From Oceanispirochaeta sp. M1 (lineage in GTDB: Bacteria; Spirochaetota; Spirochaetia; DSM-2461): 40,944 nucleotides of DNA. The translations under genes and the position numbers were made by a program. The notes beneath the pieces are model-generated. The model was not told the origin of the DNA, did not search any database, and saw only the letters and a list, made by a program, of their open reading frames with translations. Shown here piece after piece: positions 8,594-18,165 of the stretch (position 1 is the stretch's first letter; the number at the start of each line of letters is the position of its first letter). The stretch covers positions 1 through 40,944 of the forward strand of contig NZ_QQPQ01000042.1 of the NCBI RefSeq assembly GCF_003346715.1. The letters are read 5' to 3'.

Positions 8594-11398
8594 ATGATGA
8601 GTAAGGTTTCAAGAAAGTTTAATACTCTGCTCATCCTGTCTGTAGCACTGTCAGTATTCTTTTCTTCAATGACCGTAACGGTTTATCTTCTTTTTCGCGC
8701 TGAAAAAGATACCCATGAAAAGAATCTGATTCATCTCCAGGGGCTAGCTGAAAATATCCGGGCATTCCTGGACCATGGTGTCACTCTGAATTATCAGCTT
8801 TCCATAAATCCGGAGATTAAAGATTCCATCCTGGAAGCAGAAGAAGACTGGGATACCAGAAGAGAGAACTACAGCAGAAATTATAATACTGATACAGCAG
8901 TACAGGATCTTTTCGGAACTCCATTACTGAGCATGCTGCAGCAGCAATATGATTTTGTTGAACTTTTCTTTGTTCAGGATAAACAGGGGTTTCAGACTGC
9001 CCGCTCTTTCGGTGCCCTAGGTCAGAGGACCGACCGCTGGTGGTTTAAGAAGATGGCGGTCAATCAGGACTATAGATCCTTCTTATCACACTCATATTAT
9101 TCCCTGACCGGAGGCAAGCCGGTCGCCTCAATCTTTCATCCCATAATGGATGAAGGTCAGTTTATCGGGATCATGGGGATGGATATCAATTTTGATAAGC
9201 TTCAGGAAATTGTAGAATCCTACATGGTTCTGGAAGATATATATGCCATCGTCACAGATATGGAAGGTGTGGTAATCGCACATCCGGATTCTCAGTACAG
9301 TTCTGAAATATATAATCTCAAGGATATGACCCGCTCAGTTCTCAAAGATCAGGATTCATCACTTAATGTTGGTGGATACAGGGATCTGGAAGTAAGTGAT
9401 ATTAACTGGCCTGAAGAGATGAGAGAGGCAGTGCTTAGGGGAATTTCCGGAGAGAAGGGTTTTTATGAAAATGTAATTTTCCCTGAGGGTGCACAGAATG
9501 TTTATTTTGCTCCCATTGCTCTGTCTGGAACCGTAAATATGAATTCCAATTATGTCGTTTTTCTGGTGCATGACAGATCACCGATTCTGCGAACCAGAAA
9601 CACCATATTTATTTATATTCTAATTTTTATCCTCTCCATCATCCTTATTCTTTACTATATTTTTAAAGGACGATTTAATCAAAATATTATCGCTCCACTG
9701 GAAGTTTTGATAGATTCCATGAAGGATCTCGATTTTGAGCATTTTGAAGAGATCGATCTGATTACGGATGATGAGTTTTCTCTTCTTTCCAGCAGTTATA
9801 ACCGATTGAGGCGTAAGCTGGCCGATGCCAATAATGAGCTAAAGAACAAAGTGGATTTTCTGAAAGAGAGTGAAGGCGGATATAAGGCATTTGCCGATAT
9901 AGGGCTGGCTCTCTCCACAGAGAAGAATGTAGATAAATTAATGGAATTGATCCTTGATGAAGCCAGAAAGCTTACCAGAGCCGATGGCGGTACTCTTTAC
10001 CTTTACAATGAAGAGGATGACTGTCTGGAGTTTTCAATACTTCACAACGAGACCATGGGCTCCCGCCTGGGAGGGACCAGCGGCAATCCGGTAACCCTTC
10101 CACCTGTACCCCTGAGTAAAGAAGACGGAACACCGAATAAATCAAATGCCTCCTCTCATGCTGCCATTACGGGTGAGATTATCAATATTCATGATGTCTA
10201 TAAAGCGGAAAATTTCGATTTTTCAGGAACCCAGACCTATGATCGTCTTAACAATTACCATTCTAAATCAATGCTTGTAATTCCTATGAAAAATATGTCC
10301 GGGCTCCTCATCGGTGTAATCCAGCTTATTAATGCCCGTGAGAGGGATACGCCCCGTGTTCAGCCCTTCAGTGAATTTTCAGAGACACTGATTGTCTCAT
10401 TGGCTTCTCAGGCGGCTGTTGCTCTGACTAATGTTGAGCTTAACAAGGATCTGGAAGAGCTGTTCCACGCCTTTATGCGGAGTATTGCCACGGCTGTTGA
10501 TGAAAAGTCGGCATTTACCGGCGGTCATATCACCAGGGTTGTAATTCTTACCATGCTTATTGCAGAGGGTATGAACAGAGATGATTCCACAGCTTTTGCA
10601 GGTAAAACATTCAATCAGGAAGAGATGGAAGAACTGAAAATGGCGGCCTGGATGCATGATATTGGTAAAGTCACGACTCCAGAGAGTGTGATGGATAAGA
10701 AGACCAAGCTTGAGGGAATGCAGGACAGAATCGAGCTTATCGAATCCCGTTACAGGATGATCTGCGGGTCCATCAAGACAGCCGATGATAACTGTGATCA
10801 TGAGCAAATGAAAGAGGAGATGGAGTTCCTGAGACAGTGTAATCTCAGTGGAGAGTTCCTTTCCGATGATAAACTGGAAAGGCTTAAGACCATCAGTAAA
10901 AAGACCTATGTCGCAGAGGGGCAGGAGTATCCCTATATTACAGAGAATGAACTCTATAATCTGTCTATCAGAAAGGGGAATCTAACTCCTGAAGAAAGAA
11001 AACAGATCGAACATCATGCGGCAATGACAAGAAATATTCTGGCGGAACTGAAATTTCCCGGTCATCTTTCCATGGTAGGAGACTATGCTTCCATGCATCA
11101 TGAAAAACTGGACGGTTCCGGTTATCCTGAAGGGCTGAAGGGTGAGGATATTCCTCTGCAGGCCAGAATTATATCTGTTGCCGATATCTTTGAAGCCCTT
11201 ACAGCAAAAGATAGACCCTACAGACAGCCAATGAAACTCTCAAAGGCTCTCAGTATCATGGATTTTATGATAAAAGACGGTCATATAGACGCCGATGTGT
11301 TTACTTCGTTCAAATCAAGCGGCGCCATGAAGCGTTATGCCGATGAAGAACTGAACCCGGAGCAGGTTGACCTGGAACTTCCGGATTCAGCTGAATAA
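8594..11398 (+). CDS. Cache/HAMP/GAF protein with HD-GYP-type phosphodiesterase domain
   Basis: 934 residues in the order: N-terminal helix, Cache-like extracytoplasmic sensor (about 35-330), second helix (about 335-357), HAMP-like segment, GAF domain (about 430-620) and HD domain (about 640-910). The metal motif WMHDIGK has H688 and D689. Later family motifs are MHHEKLDGSGYPEGL and ISVADIFEALTAKDRPYR, the HD-GYP signature, so cyclic di-GMP hydrolysis is the likely activity. About 100 residues are inserted between VMDKKTKLEG and LTPEERKQIEHHA, where ordinary HD-GYP proteins have a short link; I recall a subfamily with this insert. The first codons are ATGATG without a strong ribosome-binding site. 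Paired with the upstream kinase, it suggests a membrane signal input to motility or lifestyle control. Confidence 0.85.
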   Translation: MMSKVSRKFNTLLILSVALSVFFSSMTVTVYLLFRAEKDTHEKNLIHLQGLAENIRAFLDHGVTLNYQLSINPEIKDSILEAEEDWDTRRENYSRNYNTDTAVQDLFGTPLLSMLQQQYDFVELFFVQDKQGFQTARSFGALGQRTDRWWFKKMAVNQDYRSFLSHSYYSLTGGKPVASIFHPIMDEGQFIGIMGMDINFDKLQEIVESYMVLEDIYAIVTDMEGVVIAHPDSQYSSEIYNLKDMTRSVLKDQDSSLNVGGYRDLEVSDINWPEEMREAVLRGISGEKGFYENVIFPEGAQNVYFAPIALSGTVNMNSNYVVFLVHDRSPILRTRNTIFIYILIFILSIILILYYIFKGRFNQNIIAPLEVLIDSMKDLDFEHFEEIDLITDDEFSLLSSSYNRLRRKLADANNELKNKVDFLKESEGGYKAFADIGLALSTEKNVDKLMELILDEARKLTRADGGTLYLYNEEDDCLEFSILHNETMGSRLGGTSGNPVTLPPVPLSKEDGTPNKSNASSHAAITGEIINIHDVYKAENFDFSGTQTYDRLNNYHSKSMLVIPMKNMSGLLIGVIQLINARERDTPRVQPFSEFSETLIVSLASQAAVALTNVELNKDLEELFHAFMRSIATAVDEKSAFTGGHITRVVILTMLIAEGMNRDDSTAFAGKTFNQEEMEELKMAAWMHDIGKVTTPESVMDKKTKLEGMQDRIELIESRYRMICGSIKTADDNCDHEQMKEEMEFLRQCNLSGEFLSDDKLERLKTISKKTYVAEGQEYPYITENELYNLSIRKGNLTPEERKQIEHHAAMTRNILAELKFPGHLSMVGDYASMHHEKLDGSGYPEGLKGEDIPLQARIISVADIFEALTAKDRPYRQPMKLSKALSIMDFMIKDGHIDADVFTSFKSSGAMKRYADEELNPEQVDLELPDSAE

Positions 11399-11408
11399 AG
11401 GGTCTCAA

Positions 11409-11433
11409 TTCAAAGCTGCTATTCCTCTTTGAA
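11409..11433. terminator. Weak stem-loop between convergent genes
   Basis: TTCAAAG at 11409-11415 pairs with CTTTGAA at 11427-11433 in the 38-bp gap between the HD-domain gene and the convergent sugar kinase gene. The stem is AT-rich and a T-run is poorly developed, so termination is only possible. Confidence 0.35.
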
Positions 11434-11436
11434 CTT

Positions 11437-13023
11437 CTATTTTAATGTCTCAACCGCTGCTCTTTCGATGGAGAGTCCCTTATGGTATCTCTCAAAGAAG
11501 GCATTGAATCCTTTGACATCGGAAGGATCGGGTTTTACTGCTGTTCCCATGCTTTCGGCGAAGACCTTATTCAGGTATTCAGGAAGTGATTCTTTACTTT
11601 TATTCACCATAAAAGAGGCCAGAAGGGCAATCCCCCAGGCTCCGCCTTCGCCGGCAGTCTCCAGTATGGATATGGGGGTGTTTGTGGCTGCAGCCATTAT
11701 CTTCTGTCCTACTTCCGCAGCCTTGAAGAAACCGCCGTGACCGCGTATTTCATCTACGTCCACCTTCTCTTCATCAATAAGAATATTGAGACCGGTTTTC
11801 AGAGCACAGAGTGATGTAAATAGATGGGTCCTTATAAAGTTGGGCAGTGTAAAACTGCTTCCTTCTGAACGGGCAAAGAGAGGTCTTCCTTCACTGAATC
11901 CTGTCATATGTTCTCCCGAGATATAACCGTAGGCCAGAAGTCCTCCGCAGTCGGGATCTCCCTTGAGTGCCTGTTCAAGGAGAGTATCGTAGAGAACGGG
12001 AGTGGATACATCCATTCCCAGTGCTTTTGCCGCTTCACCGAAGAGTGAAATCCAGGCATCGTAGTCGGATGTACAGTTGTTGGAATGAGCCATACCCACC
12101 AGCTGTCCGTCAGGGGTTGTGATCAGGTCAATCTCATTGTGTACCCTGGAAAGATCCTTTTCCAGAACGAGCATTGCAAAAACAGATGTCCCTGCTGATA
12201 CGTTTCCTGTTCTAACGGCTACAGAATTGGTGGCTACCATGCCCGTGCCTGCATCCCCTTCAGGGGGGCAGAGGGGAATTCCTGCCTCCAGTTCTCCGGA
12301 GGAGTCAATAAGCCCGGCACCTTCTGCTGTGAGGGTTCCGGCCTGCTCTCCGGCAACAAGTACCTTCGGCATAATATCCTCAAGTTTCCATGAATAAGAT
12401 TTATCCTTAAGCAGATTATCAAATTTCTGCATCATTTCCTTATCAAAGGTTTTTGTTTTCAGTTTGATGGGGAACATTCCGGAAGCCTCTCCCACACCCA
12501 TGACCTTTTCACCGGTCAGTCTGTAATGGATATAACCTGCAAGGGTTGTGATGCAATCGATATCTTTTACATGTGGTTCATCAGCCAGAACAGACTGATA
12601 AAGATGAGCAATGCTCCAGCGCTGGGGAATATTGTAGGAGAAGGTTTCTGTAAGTTTTTCGGCGGCATCAGAGGTTATATTATTTCTCCATGTTCTGAAG
12701 GGGACAAGCTGTTTGTCATCTTTATCAAAGACCATATACCCGTGCATCATCCCGCTGAAACCTATGGCCTTGAAGGATTTTATCCCGGTTGAGAATTTTT
12801 GTTCCACATCCATTTTAAGACCGGCATAGGCCTTAGCTATACCATCCCAGACCTCATCAAGTGAGTAGGTCCATATTCCGTTTACCTGACTGTTTTCCCA
12901 GCCGTGCCCCCCGGAGGCAATAGGTTTATTATCCATATCAATAAGGACAGCCTTGATCCTTGTAGACCCCAGCTCAATTCCCAGAACGGTTTGCCCTGAT
13001 TCAATCTGTGATTTAATATCCAT
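11437..13023 (-). CDS. FGGY-family carbohydrate kinase, probable L-ribulokinase
   Basis: A 528-residue sugar kinase with the FGGY architecture: phosphate-1 region [15 protein letters not shown] near residue 15, WRNN (sugar-binding region), [20 protein letters not shown], and [19 protein letters not shown] with the adenosine-region glycine motif. Neighbouring araD and araA leave L-ribulose phosphorylation as the missing step, so L-ribulokinase is the likely role. It is not a canonical E. coli-type AraB (about 566 aa), and I cannot exclude L-xylulose or another ketose from sequence alone. The start is the ATG at 13023, with AGAGG 8 nt upstream; a TTG directly before it is less likely. It is transcribed divergently from the LacI regulator across a palindromic operator. 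Confidence 0.82.
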   Translation of the reverse strand: MDIKSQIESGQTVLGIELGSTRIKAVLIDMDNKPIASGGHGWENSQVNGIWTYSLDEVWDGIAKAYAGLKMDVEQKFSTGIKSFKAIGFSGMMHGYMVFDKDDKQLVPFRTWRNNITSDAAEKLTETFSYNIPQRWSIAHLYQSVLADEPHVKDIDCITTLAGYIHYRLTGEKVMGVGEASGMFPIKLKTKTFDKEMMQKFDNLLKDKSYSWKLEDIMPKVLVAGEQAGTLTAEGAGLIDSSGELEAGIPLCPPEGDAGTGMVATNSVAVRTGNVSAGTSVFAMLVLEKDLSRVHNEIDLITTPDGQLVGMAHSNNCTSDYDAWISLFGEAAKALGMDVSTPVLYDTLLEQALKGDPDCGGLLAYGYISGEHMTGFSEGRPLFARSEGSSFTLPNFIRTHLFTSLCALKTGLNILIDEEKVDVDEIRGHGGFFKAAEVGQKIMAAATNTPISILETAGEGGAWGIALLASFMVNKSKESLPEYLNKVFAESMGTAVKPDPSDVKGFNAFFERYHKGLSIERAAVETLK

Positions 13024-13065
13024 CAAAAAAACCTCTTTACATATTTATATTTAGCATCTATCATT

Positions 13066-13083
13066 TGCGTTATCGATAACGCA
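13066..13083. promoter_or_regulatory. 18-bp perfect palindromic operator for the LacI-family regulator
   Basis: TGCGTTATCGATAACGCA is a perfect 18-bp palindrome with a central CG, the usual form of LacI-family operators. It lies in the divergent gap between the kinase and regulator genes, about 43 bp from the kinase start. TTGCGT at 13065-13070 with AATATC at 13088-13093 (17-bp spacing) could be a rightward promoter overlapping it. Confidence 0.8.
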
Positions 13084-13165
13084 TTTTAATATCACTTTCT
13101 GATTCTGTCAATTAAAAAGGGTATTACAGAAACGGATAAGCTGATAAGCGGAGGAATTGCATAGA

Positions 13166-14239
13166 ATGCCTACCATCAAAGATATTGCTGAAGCTGTAGG
13201 GGTTTCCATCGGGACGGTGGATCGGATCATCCATAAGCGGGGGCGTTATTCAGAAAAAACTGCTGAAAAAGTCAGGCGGGCTATGGTGGAGATGAACTAC
13301 ACACCAAATATCCATGCAAGAGGATTAAAGAAGACCAGACATTTCAACTTTTCTGCCGTTATTCCCCATGCCGGACAGGACAGCGGTTACTGGGAACTGG
13401 TCATTCGGGGAATCAGTCATGCAGCCGCTGAGCTCAGCAGCTTCGGAAGCCATATTGAAGTTCTGACTTTTGACCGATATTCTCCTCAATCATGCAGTGA
13501 TGTGATGGAAAAAGCCTGCCGCCTGGGACCGGACGGCCTGCTTATTGCTCCCGTACGTCCGGAGGAAGTGAAGAACTGCCTGTATGATAAGTCTATTCCC
13601 TATCTTTTCATTGACTCCGATATCCCGGAATTGACCGAAAAAATCAGTTATATCGGTCAGGATTCCTATCAAAGTGGAATCCTCTCGGGAAAACTGATGA
13701 GTCTGCTCCTTGCCGGCAGAGAAAATACGGCTGTCATGCTGATTGAGCCTCCCGGCAGTAACCCTCATCTTAAAAAGAGAATAAAGGGATTCTGTGACTA
13801 TATGGCAGAAAACCGTCCGGACTGCCGCCTCCTTGATGTGAAGGAAGAGGTAGATGATGAGGCTAGTTTTCACCGCTATCTGGATGCTTTTGAAAAGGAA
13901 TCTGAAATTCTGCCCCAGGGTATATTTGTTGCCAACTCCACGGTCTATTACGCAGCCTCATGGCTGGATAAAAAAGGGCCCTCCTTTAAAAAAGTGCCTC
14001 TTATCGGTTACGACCTTATTCCCGGCAGGGAAGAGTATATCGAGAATGGTCTGATCGATTTCATCCTTACACAGCAGCCTGAGGATCAGGGCTACAGAGG
14101 AGTACTTCAGCTCTATGACAGGCTAGTTCTGAATAAAGAAGTACAGAAGGAGATGATTGTTCCTTTGAATATTATTACTAAAGAAAATCTGCACACCTTT
14201 GAGAATTACAAAAAGACATCTGATAAAAAGGGAGGATGA
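13166..14239 (+). CDS. LacI-family transcriptional regulator of L-arabinose genes
   Basis: 357 residues. An N-terminal LacI helix-turn-helix, IKDIAEAVGVSIGTVDRIIH, starts at residue 3 and is followed by the hinge (NYTPNIHARGLKK). A periplasmic-binding-protein-like effector domain runs from about residue 60 to 335 (FSAVIPHAGQDSGYWELVIRG, PHLKKRIKGFCDY, IGYDLIPGREEYI). The ATG at 13166 follows GGAGGA at a good distance; a TTG at 13157 is too close to that site. It is the first gene of a regulator-araD-araA operon (4-nt gap to araD) and faces the kinase across the palindrome at 13066. It probably represses both transcripts and is released by arabinose or an intermediate. It is not an AraC-type regulator. 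Confidence 0.87.
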   Translation: MPTIKDIAEAVGVSIGTVDRIIHKRGRYSEKTAEKVRRAMVEMNYTPNIHARGLKKTRHFNFSAVIPHAGQDSGYWELVIRGISHAAAELSSFGSHIEVLTFDRYSPQSCSDVMEKACRLGPDGLLIAPVRPEEVKNCLYDKSIPYLFIDSDIPELTEKISYIGQDSYQSGILSGKLMSLLLAGRENTAVMLIEPPGSNPHLKKRIKGFCDYMAENRPDCRLLDVKEEVDDEASFHRYLDAFEKESEILPQGIFVANSTVYYAASWLDKKGPSFKKVPLIGYDLIPGREEYIENGLIDFILTQQPEDQGYRGVLQLYDRLVLNKEVQKEMIVPLNIITKENLHTFENYKKTSDKKGG

Positions 14240-14242
14240 CAA

Positions 14243-14944
14243 ATGAGTCGTATAAAAGAGCTTAAAGAGATATGTTTTGAGGCCAATATGGAGATTCCCC
14301 GGAGGAATCTGGCCATCTATACTTTTGGGAATGTCAGTGCCTATGATACGAATGAGAAGCTTTTTGCCATCAAACCAAGCGGAGTAGAGTATTCGAAGCT
14401 GAAAGCGGATGACATGGTTCTGGTGGATCTGGATGGCAAGGTCGTGGAGGGCTCTATGCGTCCCTCATCGGATACCAAGACTCATGCGGTGCTCTATAAG
14501 GCTTTCCCTTCTCTGGGGGGGATCGTTCACACCCACTCCACTTATGCTGTCGCCTGGGCACAGGCCTGCTGTTCTGTTCCAATTTATGGAACTACCCATG
14601 CCGATCATCTGGCCGGAGATATCCCTGTCACAGATGTTATGAGTGACACCATGATAAAGGGGGATTACGAAGAGCAGACAGGATATCAGATTCTTACAGC
14701 ACTGAAAGATCAGAATCTTTCGGTGGATGAAGTGCAGATGATTCTTGTTGCCTCACATGGACCCTTTACCTGGGGCTCTACTCCTGAGAAAGCTGTATAT
14801 AATGCCGCCGTTCTGGAAGAACTCTGCCGGATGGCATTGTTTACTGAACAGATAAAACCGGGAGCTCCCCGTTTGAAGCAGAGTCTTATAGACAAACACT
14901 ATCAGAGAAAACATGGCAAGGATGCTTATTACGGACAGGCGTGA
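14243..14944 (+). CDS. araD: L-ribulose-5-phosphate 4-epimerase
   Basis: 233 residues of the class II aldolase/AraD fold. It converts L-ribulose 5-phosphate to D-xylulose 5-phosphate, the last step before the pentose phosphate pathway. The zinc ligands are visible at the expected places: H96 and H98 in IVHTHSTYA, and H172 in [25 protein letters not shown] is the family motif after the metal site. The length equals E. coli AraD (231 aa). A GGGAGG ribosome-binding site precedes the ATG, 3 nt after the regulator stop. A ribulose-phosphate aldolase or fuculose-type paralogue is unlikely given adjacent araA. Confidence 0.93.
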   Translation: MSRIKELKEICFEANMEIPRRNLAIYTFGNVSAYDTNEKLFAIKPSGVEYSKLKADDMVLVDLDGKVVEGSMRPSSDTKTHAVLYKAFPSLGGIVHTHSTYAVAWAQACCSVPIYGTTHADHLAGDIPVTDVMSDTMIKGDYEEQTGYQILTALKDQNLSVDEVQMILVASHGPFTWGSTPEKAVYNAAVLEELCRMALFTEQIKPGAPRLKQSLIDKHYQRKHGKDAYYGQA

Positions 14945-14985
14945 ACCTAAACACCTGGATGATAAAAAAAAGGGAAGGATATGAT

Positions 14986-16503
14986 ATGAACGTTTATGAT
15001 GATATGAGTATCTGGATGGTTTCGGGCAGTCAGCACCTCTATGGTGAAGAGACCCTGAACCAGGTTAAGGCACATACAGAGGAAATTGCAGATTATCTGA
15101 GTACTCAGGATGGAATTGCTTCTAAAATTGAGTATAAGGGAATCCTTACGACTCCTGAGGGGATTACAGATTTCTGTATAAAGGCAAGCTCCGATGCCTC
15201 CTGTGGTGGAGTCATTCTCTGGATGCATACTTTCAGCCCTTCCAAGATGTGGATCAATGGATTCAATATTCTGAATAAGCCTGTCCTGCACCTCCATACG
15301 CAGTATAACAGAGACATCCCCTGGGATGAGATTGATATGGATTTTATGAACCTCAACCAGTCCGCACACGGGGGTCGGGAGCATGGATTTATCAATGCAA
15401 GAATGAAACTGAGCCGTAAGGTTGTTGTTGGATTCTGGCAGGATGAGGAAGTACATCAGCGAATCGATGCCTGGGTGAGAGCCTGTGCTGCAGTAAAAGA
15501 TATGAGAGGCGGGAAAATTGCCCGTTTCGGTGACAATATGAGAGATGTAGCCGTCACTGAAGGTGATAAAGTGGCAGCACAGATTGCACTTGGATACGAT
15601 GTCTACGGTTATGCCGTGGGAGATCTGGCAGCAGTGATTGCCGCGGTTGATGAAAAGACAATAGATGTCCTTATTGAGGAATACAAGGTCCGGTATGATG
15701 TTTCTCCAGAGCTACTTCCCGGAGCATCCCGTGCTGATGATCTGAGAACTGCGGCACGCCTTGAGGCCGGTATGACCTCCTTTCTGGAAGAGGGCGGTTT
15801 CTGTGCTTTCACTACAACCTTTGAAGATCTTCACGGCCTGGCACAGCTTCCCGGACTTGCCTGTCAGAGACTGATGGAGAAGGGCTACGGCTTTGGTGCC
15901 GAGGGAGACTGGAAGACTTCAGCTCTTGTGAGAGCCATGAAGGTTATGGGAAAGGGAAAAGGCGGAGGAACTTCTTTTATGGAGGATTACACCTATCATC
16001 TGGACCCTGAGAATCCTCTGGTATTGGGTTCTCATATGCTTGAGGTCTGTCCCAGTATCGGGGGAGAGACAAAGGTTAAACTGGAGATCCATCCTCTGGG
16101 AATAGGCGGGAAGGAAGATCCTGTCAGAATGGTTTTCAATGTAGGCGGAGGTGATTCACTGAATGCCTCTCTAATGGATATGGGAAACCGCTTCAGGCTG
16201 CTGATTAATGAAGTTGAAACTGTGGATTCAGTTAAAGATCTGCCTAAACTTCCGGTGGCAAGGGTGGTATGGAAGCCTAAGCCCGATCTTAAGACGGCAG
16301 CAGCGGCCTGGATACTGGGAGGCGGAGCACATCATACAGGCTACAGTAAGGATGTCACAACAGAGATGCTTTTGGACTATGCCGAAATATGCGGTCTTGA
16401 AGCAGTGGTTATTGATGATAATACCGAAATACGCGGCTTCAAGAATGAACTGAAGTGGAATGACCTTTATTACACTATTAAGGGATTTGCCGGCGGAGTG
16501 TGA
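14986..16503 (+). CDS. araA: L-arabinose isomerase
   Basis: 505 residues, close to the usual 500. It interconverts L-arabinose and L-ribulose in the cytoplasm. The four catalytic or metal positions of E. coli AraA fall at the same numbers here: E306 (AEGDWKT), E333 (FMEDYTYH), H350 (LGSHMLE) and H450 (GGAHHTGYS). The ATG at 14986 follows AGGGAAGG by 7 nt; an in-frame GTG at 14941 overlaps the araD stop and lacks a ribosome-binding site. It is the last gene of the regulator-araD-araA operon. No arabinose transporter lies in the window, so uptake must be encoded elsewhere. Confidence 0.95.
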   Translation: MNVYDDMSIWMVSGSQHLYGEETLNQVKAHTEEIADYLSTQDGIASKIEYKGILTTPEGITDFCIKASSDASCGGVILWMHTFSPSKMWINGFNILNKPVLHLHTQYNRDIPWDEIDMDFMNLNQSAHGGREHGFINARMKLSRKVVVGFWQDEEVHQRIDAWVRACAAVKDMRGGKIARFGDNMRDVAVTEGDKVAAQIALGYDVYGYAVGDLAAVIAAVDEKTIDVLIEEYKVRYDVSPELLPGASRADDLRTAARLEAGMTSFLEEGGFCAFTTTFEDLHGLAQLPGLACQRLMEKGYGFGAEGDWKTSALVRAMKVMGKGKGGGTSFMEDYTYHLDPENPLVLGSHMLEVCPSIGGETKVKLEIHPLGIGGKEDPVRMVFNVGGGDSLNASLMDMGNRFRLLINEVETVDSVKDLPKLPVARVVWKPKPDLKTAAAAWILGGGAHHTGYSKDVTTEMLLDYAEICGLEAVVIDDNTEIRGFKNELKWNDLYYTIKGFAGGV

Positions 16504-16541
16504 CATCATTTTCTAATACAAATGAGGGGGCTTTTCAGGCT

Positions 16542-17171
16542 CTATTCCCTTCTCTTGGAATCACTCACCCAGAGGAAGGCTTTACTCAGGTGATTCCATA
16601 TTTTTTCATTTTTATATGTGGATAATCGCTCCCCCGGAAGAAAACAAAACACTCTTCCCTTGCCGAAAGTTTTTACCCATGAGGAGGGGAGTGGAGTCTC
16701 ATCGTCATATACAGCTTCACTGCAAAGTACTGCATCTTCCTGTACTGTAAACTCACTGAAGCTCTCGTTGATCAAGGTCTCTTCTGTTTTAGCAATAAGA
16801 CTGTTATCAAGTGGAATAAACTTATATTCCCTCAGTTCCCGATGCTCTTTGAATCTGGCACCAATCATATCACTGAATATTTTTGATTCATTCTGAGATG
16901 AAACGGCCCTGTTCAGGAAGATCGCGCCACCCCCTGCATGGATGAATTTTCTCAGGCGGTCCATCTCATGACCGTTTATATTCTGTGAGTTAAAAAGCAG
17001 AATTACCACGGAATGCCGCCTTGTATTCAGCCGTTCCAGTCCCTTGCTGCTCCAGAATATACGGGCGGGGCCTGCCCAGGTGCGGCTTATGGAACTCTTA
17101 ATTTTCATGAGTATTCTAATATCGGGTCTGAAAAATCCAGTAGCAATAATCATGACATATTTCTTTTTCAT
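16542..17171 (-). CDS. ThuA-like domain protein (trehalose-utilization fold)
   Basis: 209 residues with the class I glutamine-amidotransferase-like ThuA fold. Visible features are a beta strand followed by LRKFIHAGGGAIFLN (near residues 75-90) and the C-terminal PSSWVKTFGKGRVFCFLPGERLSTYKNE, which matches the family's W-x-x-x-x-G-K-G-R-V-F-y signature, then W-N-H-L-S-K-A-F-L-W-V. ThuA proteins accompany sugar or sugar-acid catabolism, but their reaction is not firmly defined. It converges on araA with a 38-bp gap and diverges from the NapH-like gene. A link to the arabinose operon is only positional. Confidence 0.7.
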   Translation of the reverse strand: MKKKYVMIIATGFFRPDIRILMKIKSSISRTWAGPARIFWSSKGLERLNTRRHSVVILLFNSQNINGHEMDRLRKFIHAGGGAIFLNRAVSSQNESKIFSDMIGARFKEHRELREYKFIPLDNSLIAKTEETLINESFSEFTVQEDAVLCSEAVYDDETPLPSSWVKTFGKGRVFCFLPGERLSTYKNEKIWNHLSKAFLWVSDSKRRE

Positions 17172-17264
17172 GACTTAATTCTATTCCATGGTACAGTCAA
17201 TTCACAAATTTTATATTTATATATTCCCTTCATACTTAATTCATACATTTAAGTGGAAAAATTG

Positions 17265-17270
17265 TATAAT
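17265..17270 (+). promoter_or_regulatory. -10 box of the NapH-like operon
   Basis: A perfect TATAAT in a very AT-rich stretch, with only a poor -35 (TTCATA, long spacing). It overlaps an in-frame ATG at 17269, so that ATG would not be transcribed. This supports the downstream GTG at 17332 as the real start. Confidence 0.55.
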
Positions 17271-17331
17271 GAATAAGAAATCAACTATATTCAATTATGT
17301 CATTTATCTGAAACAAATAGGAGAACATTCT

Positions 17332-18165
17332 GTGAAAAGGAAACCGAAACTGAGGATCATCATTCAGATCCTTTTTTTTCTGCTGATTGCGCTTATTGCT
17401 GTTAACCACACACTGGCAGAGTCTGGAAAAGGAATCCCCCTTGTAGCCGAAGCATCACTTCATGGGGTATGCCCCTTCGGCGGTGTAGTCAGTATTTATA
17501 ACCTTCTTACGGCGGGAACTTTTGTTAAAAAGGTGCATGAGTCGAGCCTGGTTCTTATGTATATCGTCTTTGCTGCAGCCTTGCTGATGGGCCCTCTGTT
17601 CTGTGGATGGATTTGTCCATTTGGAACTTTTCAGGAGTGGATCAGCCGGATCGGCAGAAAGATTTTTCGGAAGAAACATAACCATTTTATCCCCTATAAA
17701 TATGATAGGTATCTGCGATTTATCCGATATATTGTGCTGATATGGGTATTGTTTATGACAGCCCGATCGGGTCAGCTTTTCTTTGCAGATATCGATCCCT
17801 ATTATGCACTTTTTCAGTTCTGGACAGGAGAAGTCGCCATTTCAGGATTCATCATTTTGTTTGTCGTTACTGTGCTGTCGCTCTTTGTGGAGCGTCCTTT
17901 CTGTAAGTATTTCTGCCCCTATGGTGCTGTGCTGGGACTGTTTAATCTGTTTAGAATCATCCCTCTGAAAAGAAATGAAAAGACATGTATCAGCTGCAGG
18001 AAATGTGATAAAAGCTGCCCCATGAATATCTCTGTTTCCAGCCTGGGAACTGTACGGGATCATCAATGCATCAGCTGTTATCAATGTACCTCAGAAGATG
18101 GAGACTGTCCTGTTCCGGCAACACTTGAATTCCATGCCGGAGCCTTCAAGGAGGAGTCAAAATGA
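17332..18165 (+). CDS. NapH/NosR-like membrane protein with 4Fe-4S ferredoxin domain
   Basis: About 277 residues with four to five transmembrane helices, the motifs CGWICPFGTFQEW and FCKYFCPYGAVLG (two C-x3-C-P clusters found in NapH/NosR/CcoG-like proteins), and a C-terminal ferredoxin pair. The first ferredoxin motif is standard (CISCRKCDKSCPM); the second is stretched (CISCYQCTSEDGDCP, C-x2-C-x2-C-x6-C). It likely moves electrons between the quinone pool and a periplasmic or cytoplasmic partner. The GTG at 17332 has AGGAGA 7 nt upstream. The next gene overlaps by 4 nt. No FMN-binding domain is fused and no nap or nos genes are nearby, so the electron partner is unknown. Confidence 0.8.
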   Translation: MKRKPKLRIIIQILFFLLIALIAVNHTLAESGKGIPLVAEASLHGVCPFGGVVSIYNLLTAGTFVKKVHESSLVLMYIVFAAALLMGPLFCGWICPFGTFQEWISRIGRKIFRKKHNHFIPYKYDRYLRFIRYIVLIWVLFMTARSGQLFFADIDPYYALFQFWTGEVAISGFIILFVVTVLSLFVERPFCKYFCPYGAVLGLFNLFRIIPLKRNEKTCISCRKCDKSCPMNISVSSLGTVRDHQCISCYQCTSEDGDCPVPATLEFHAGAFKEESK

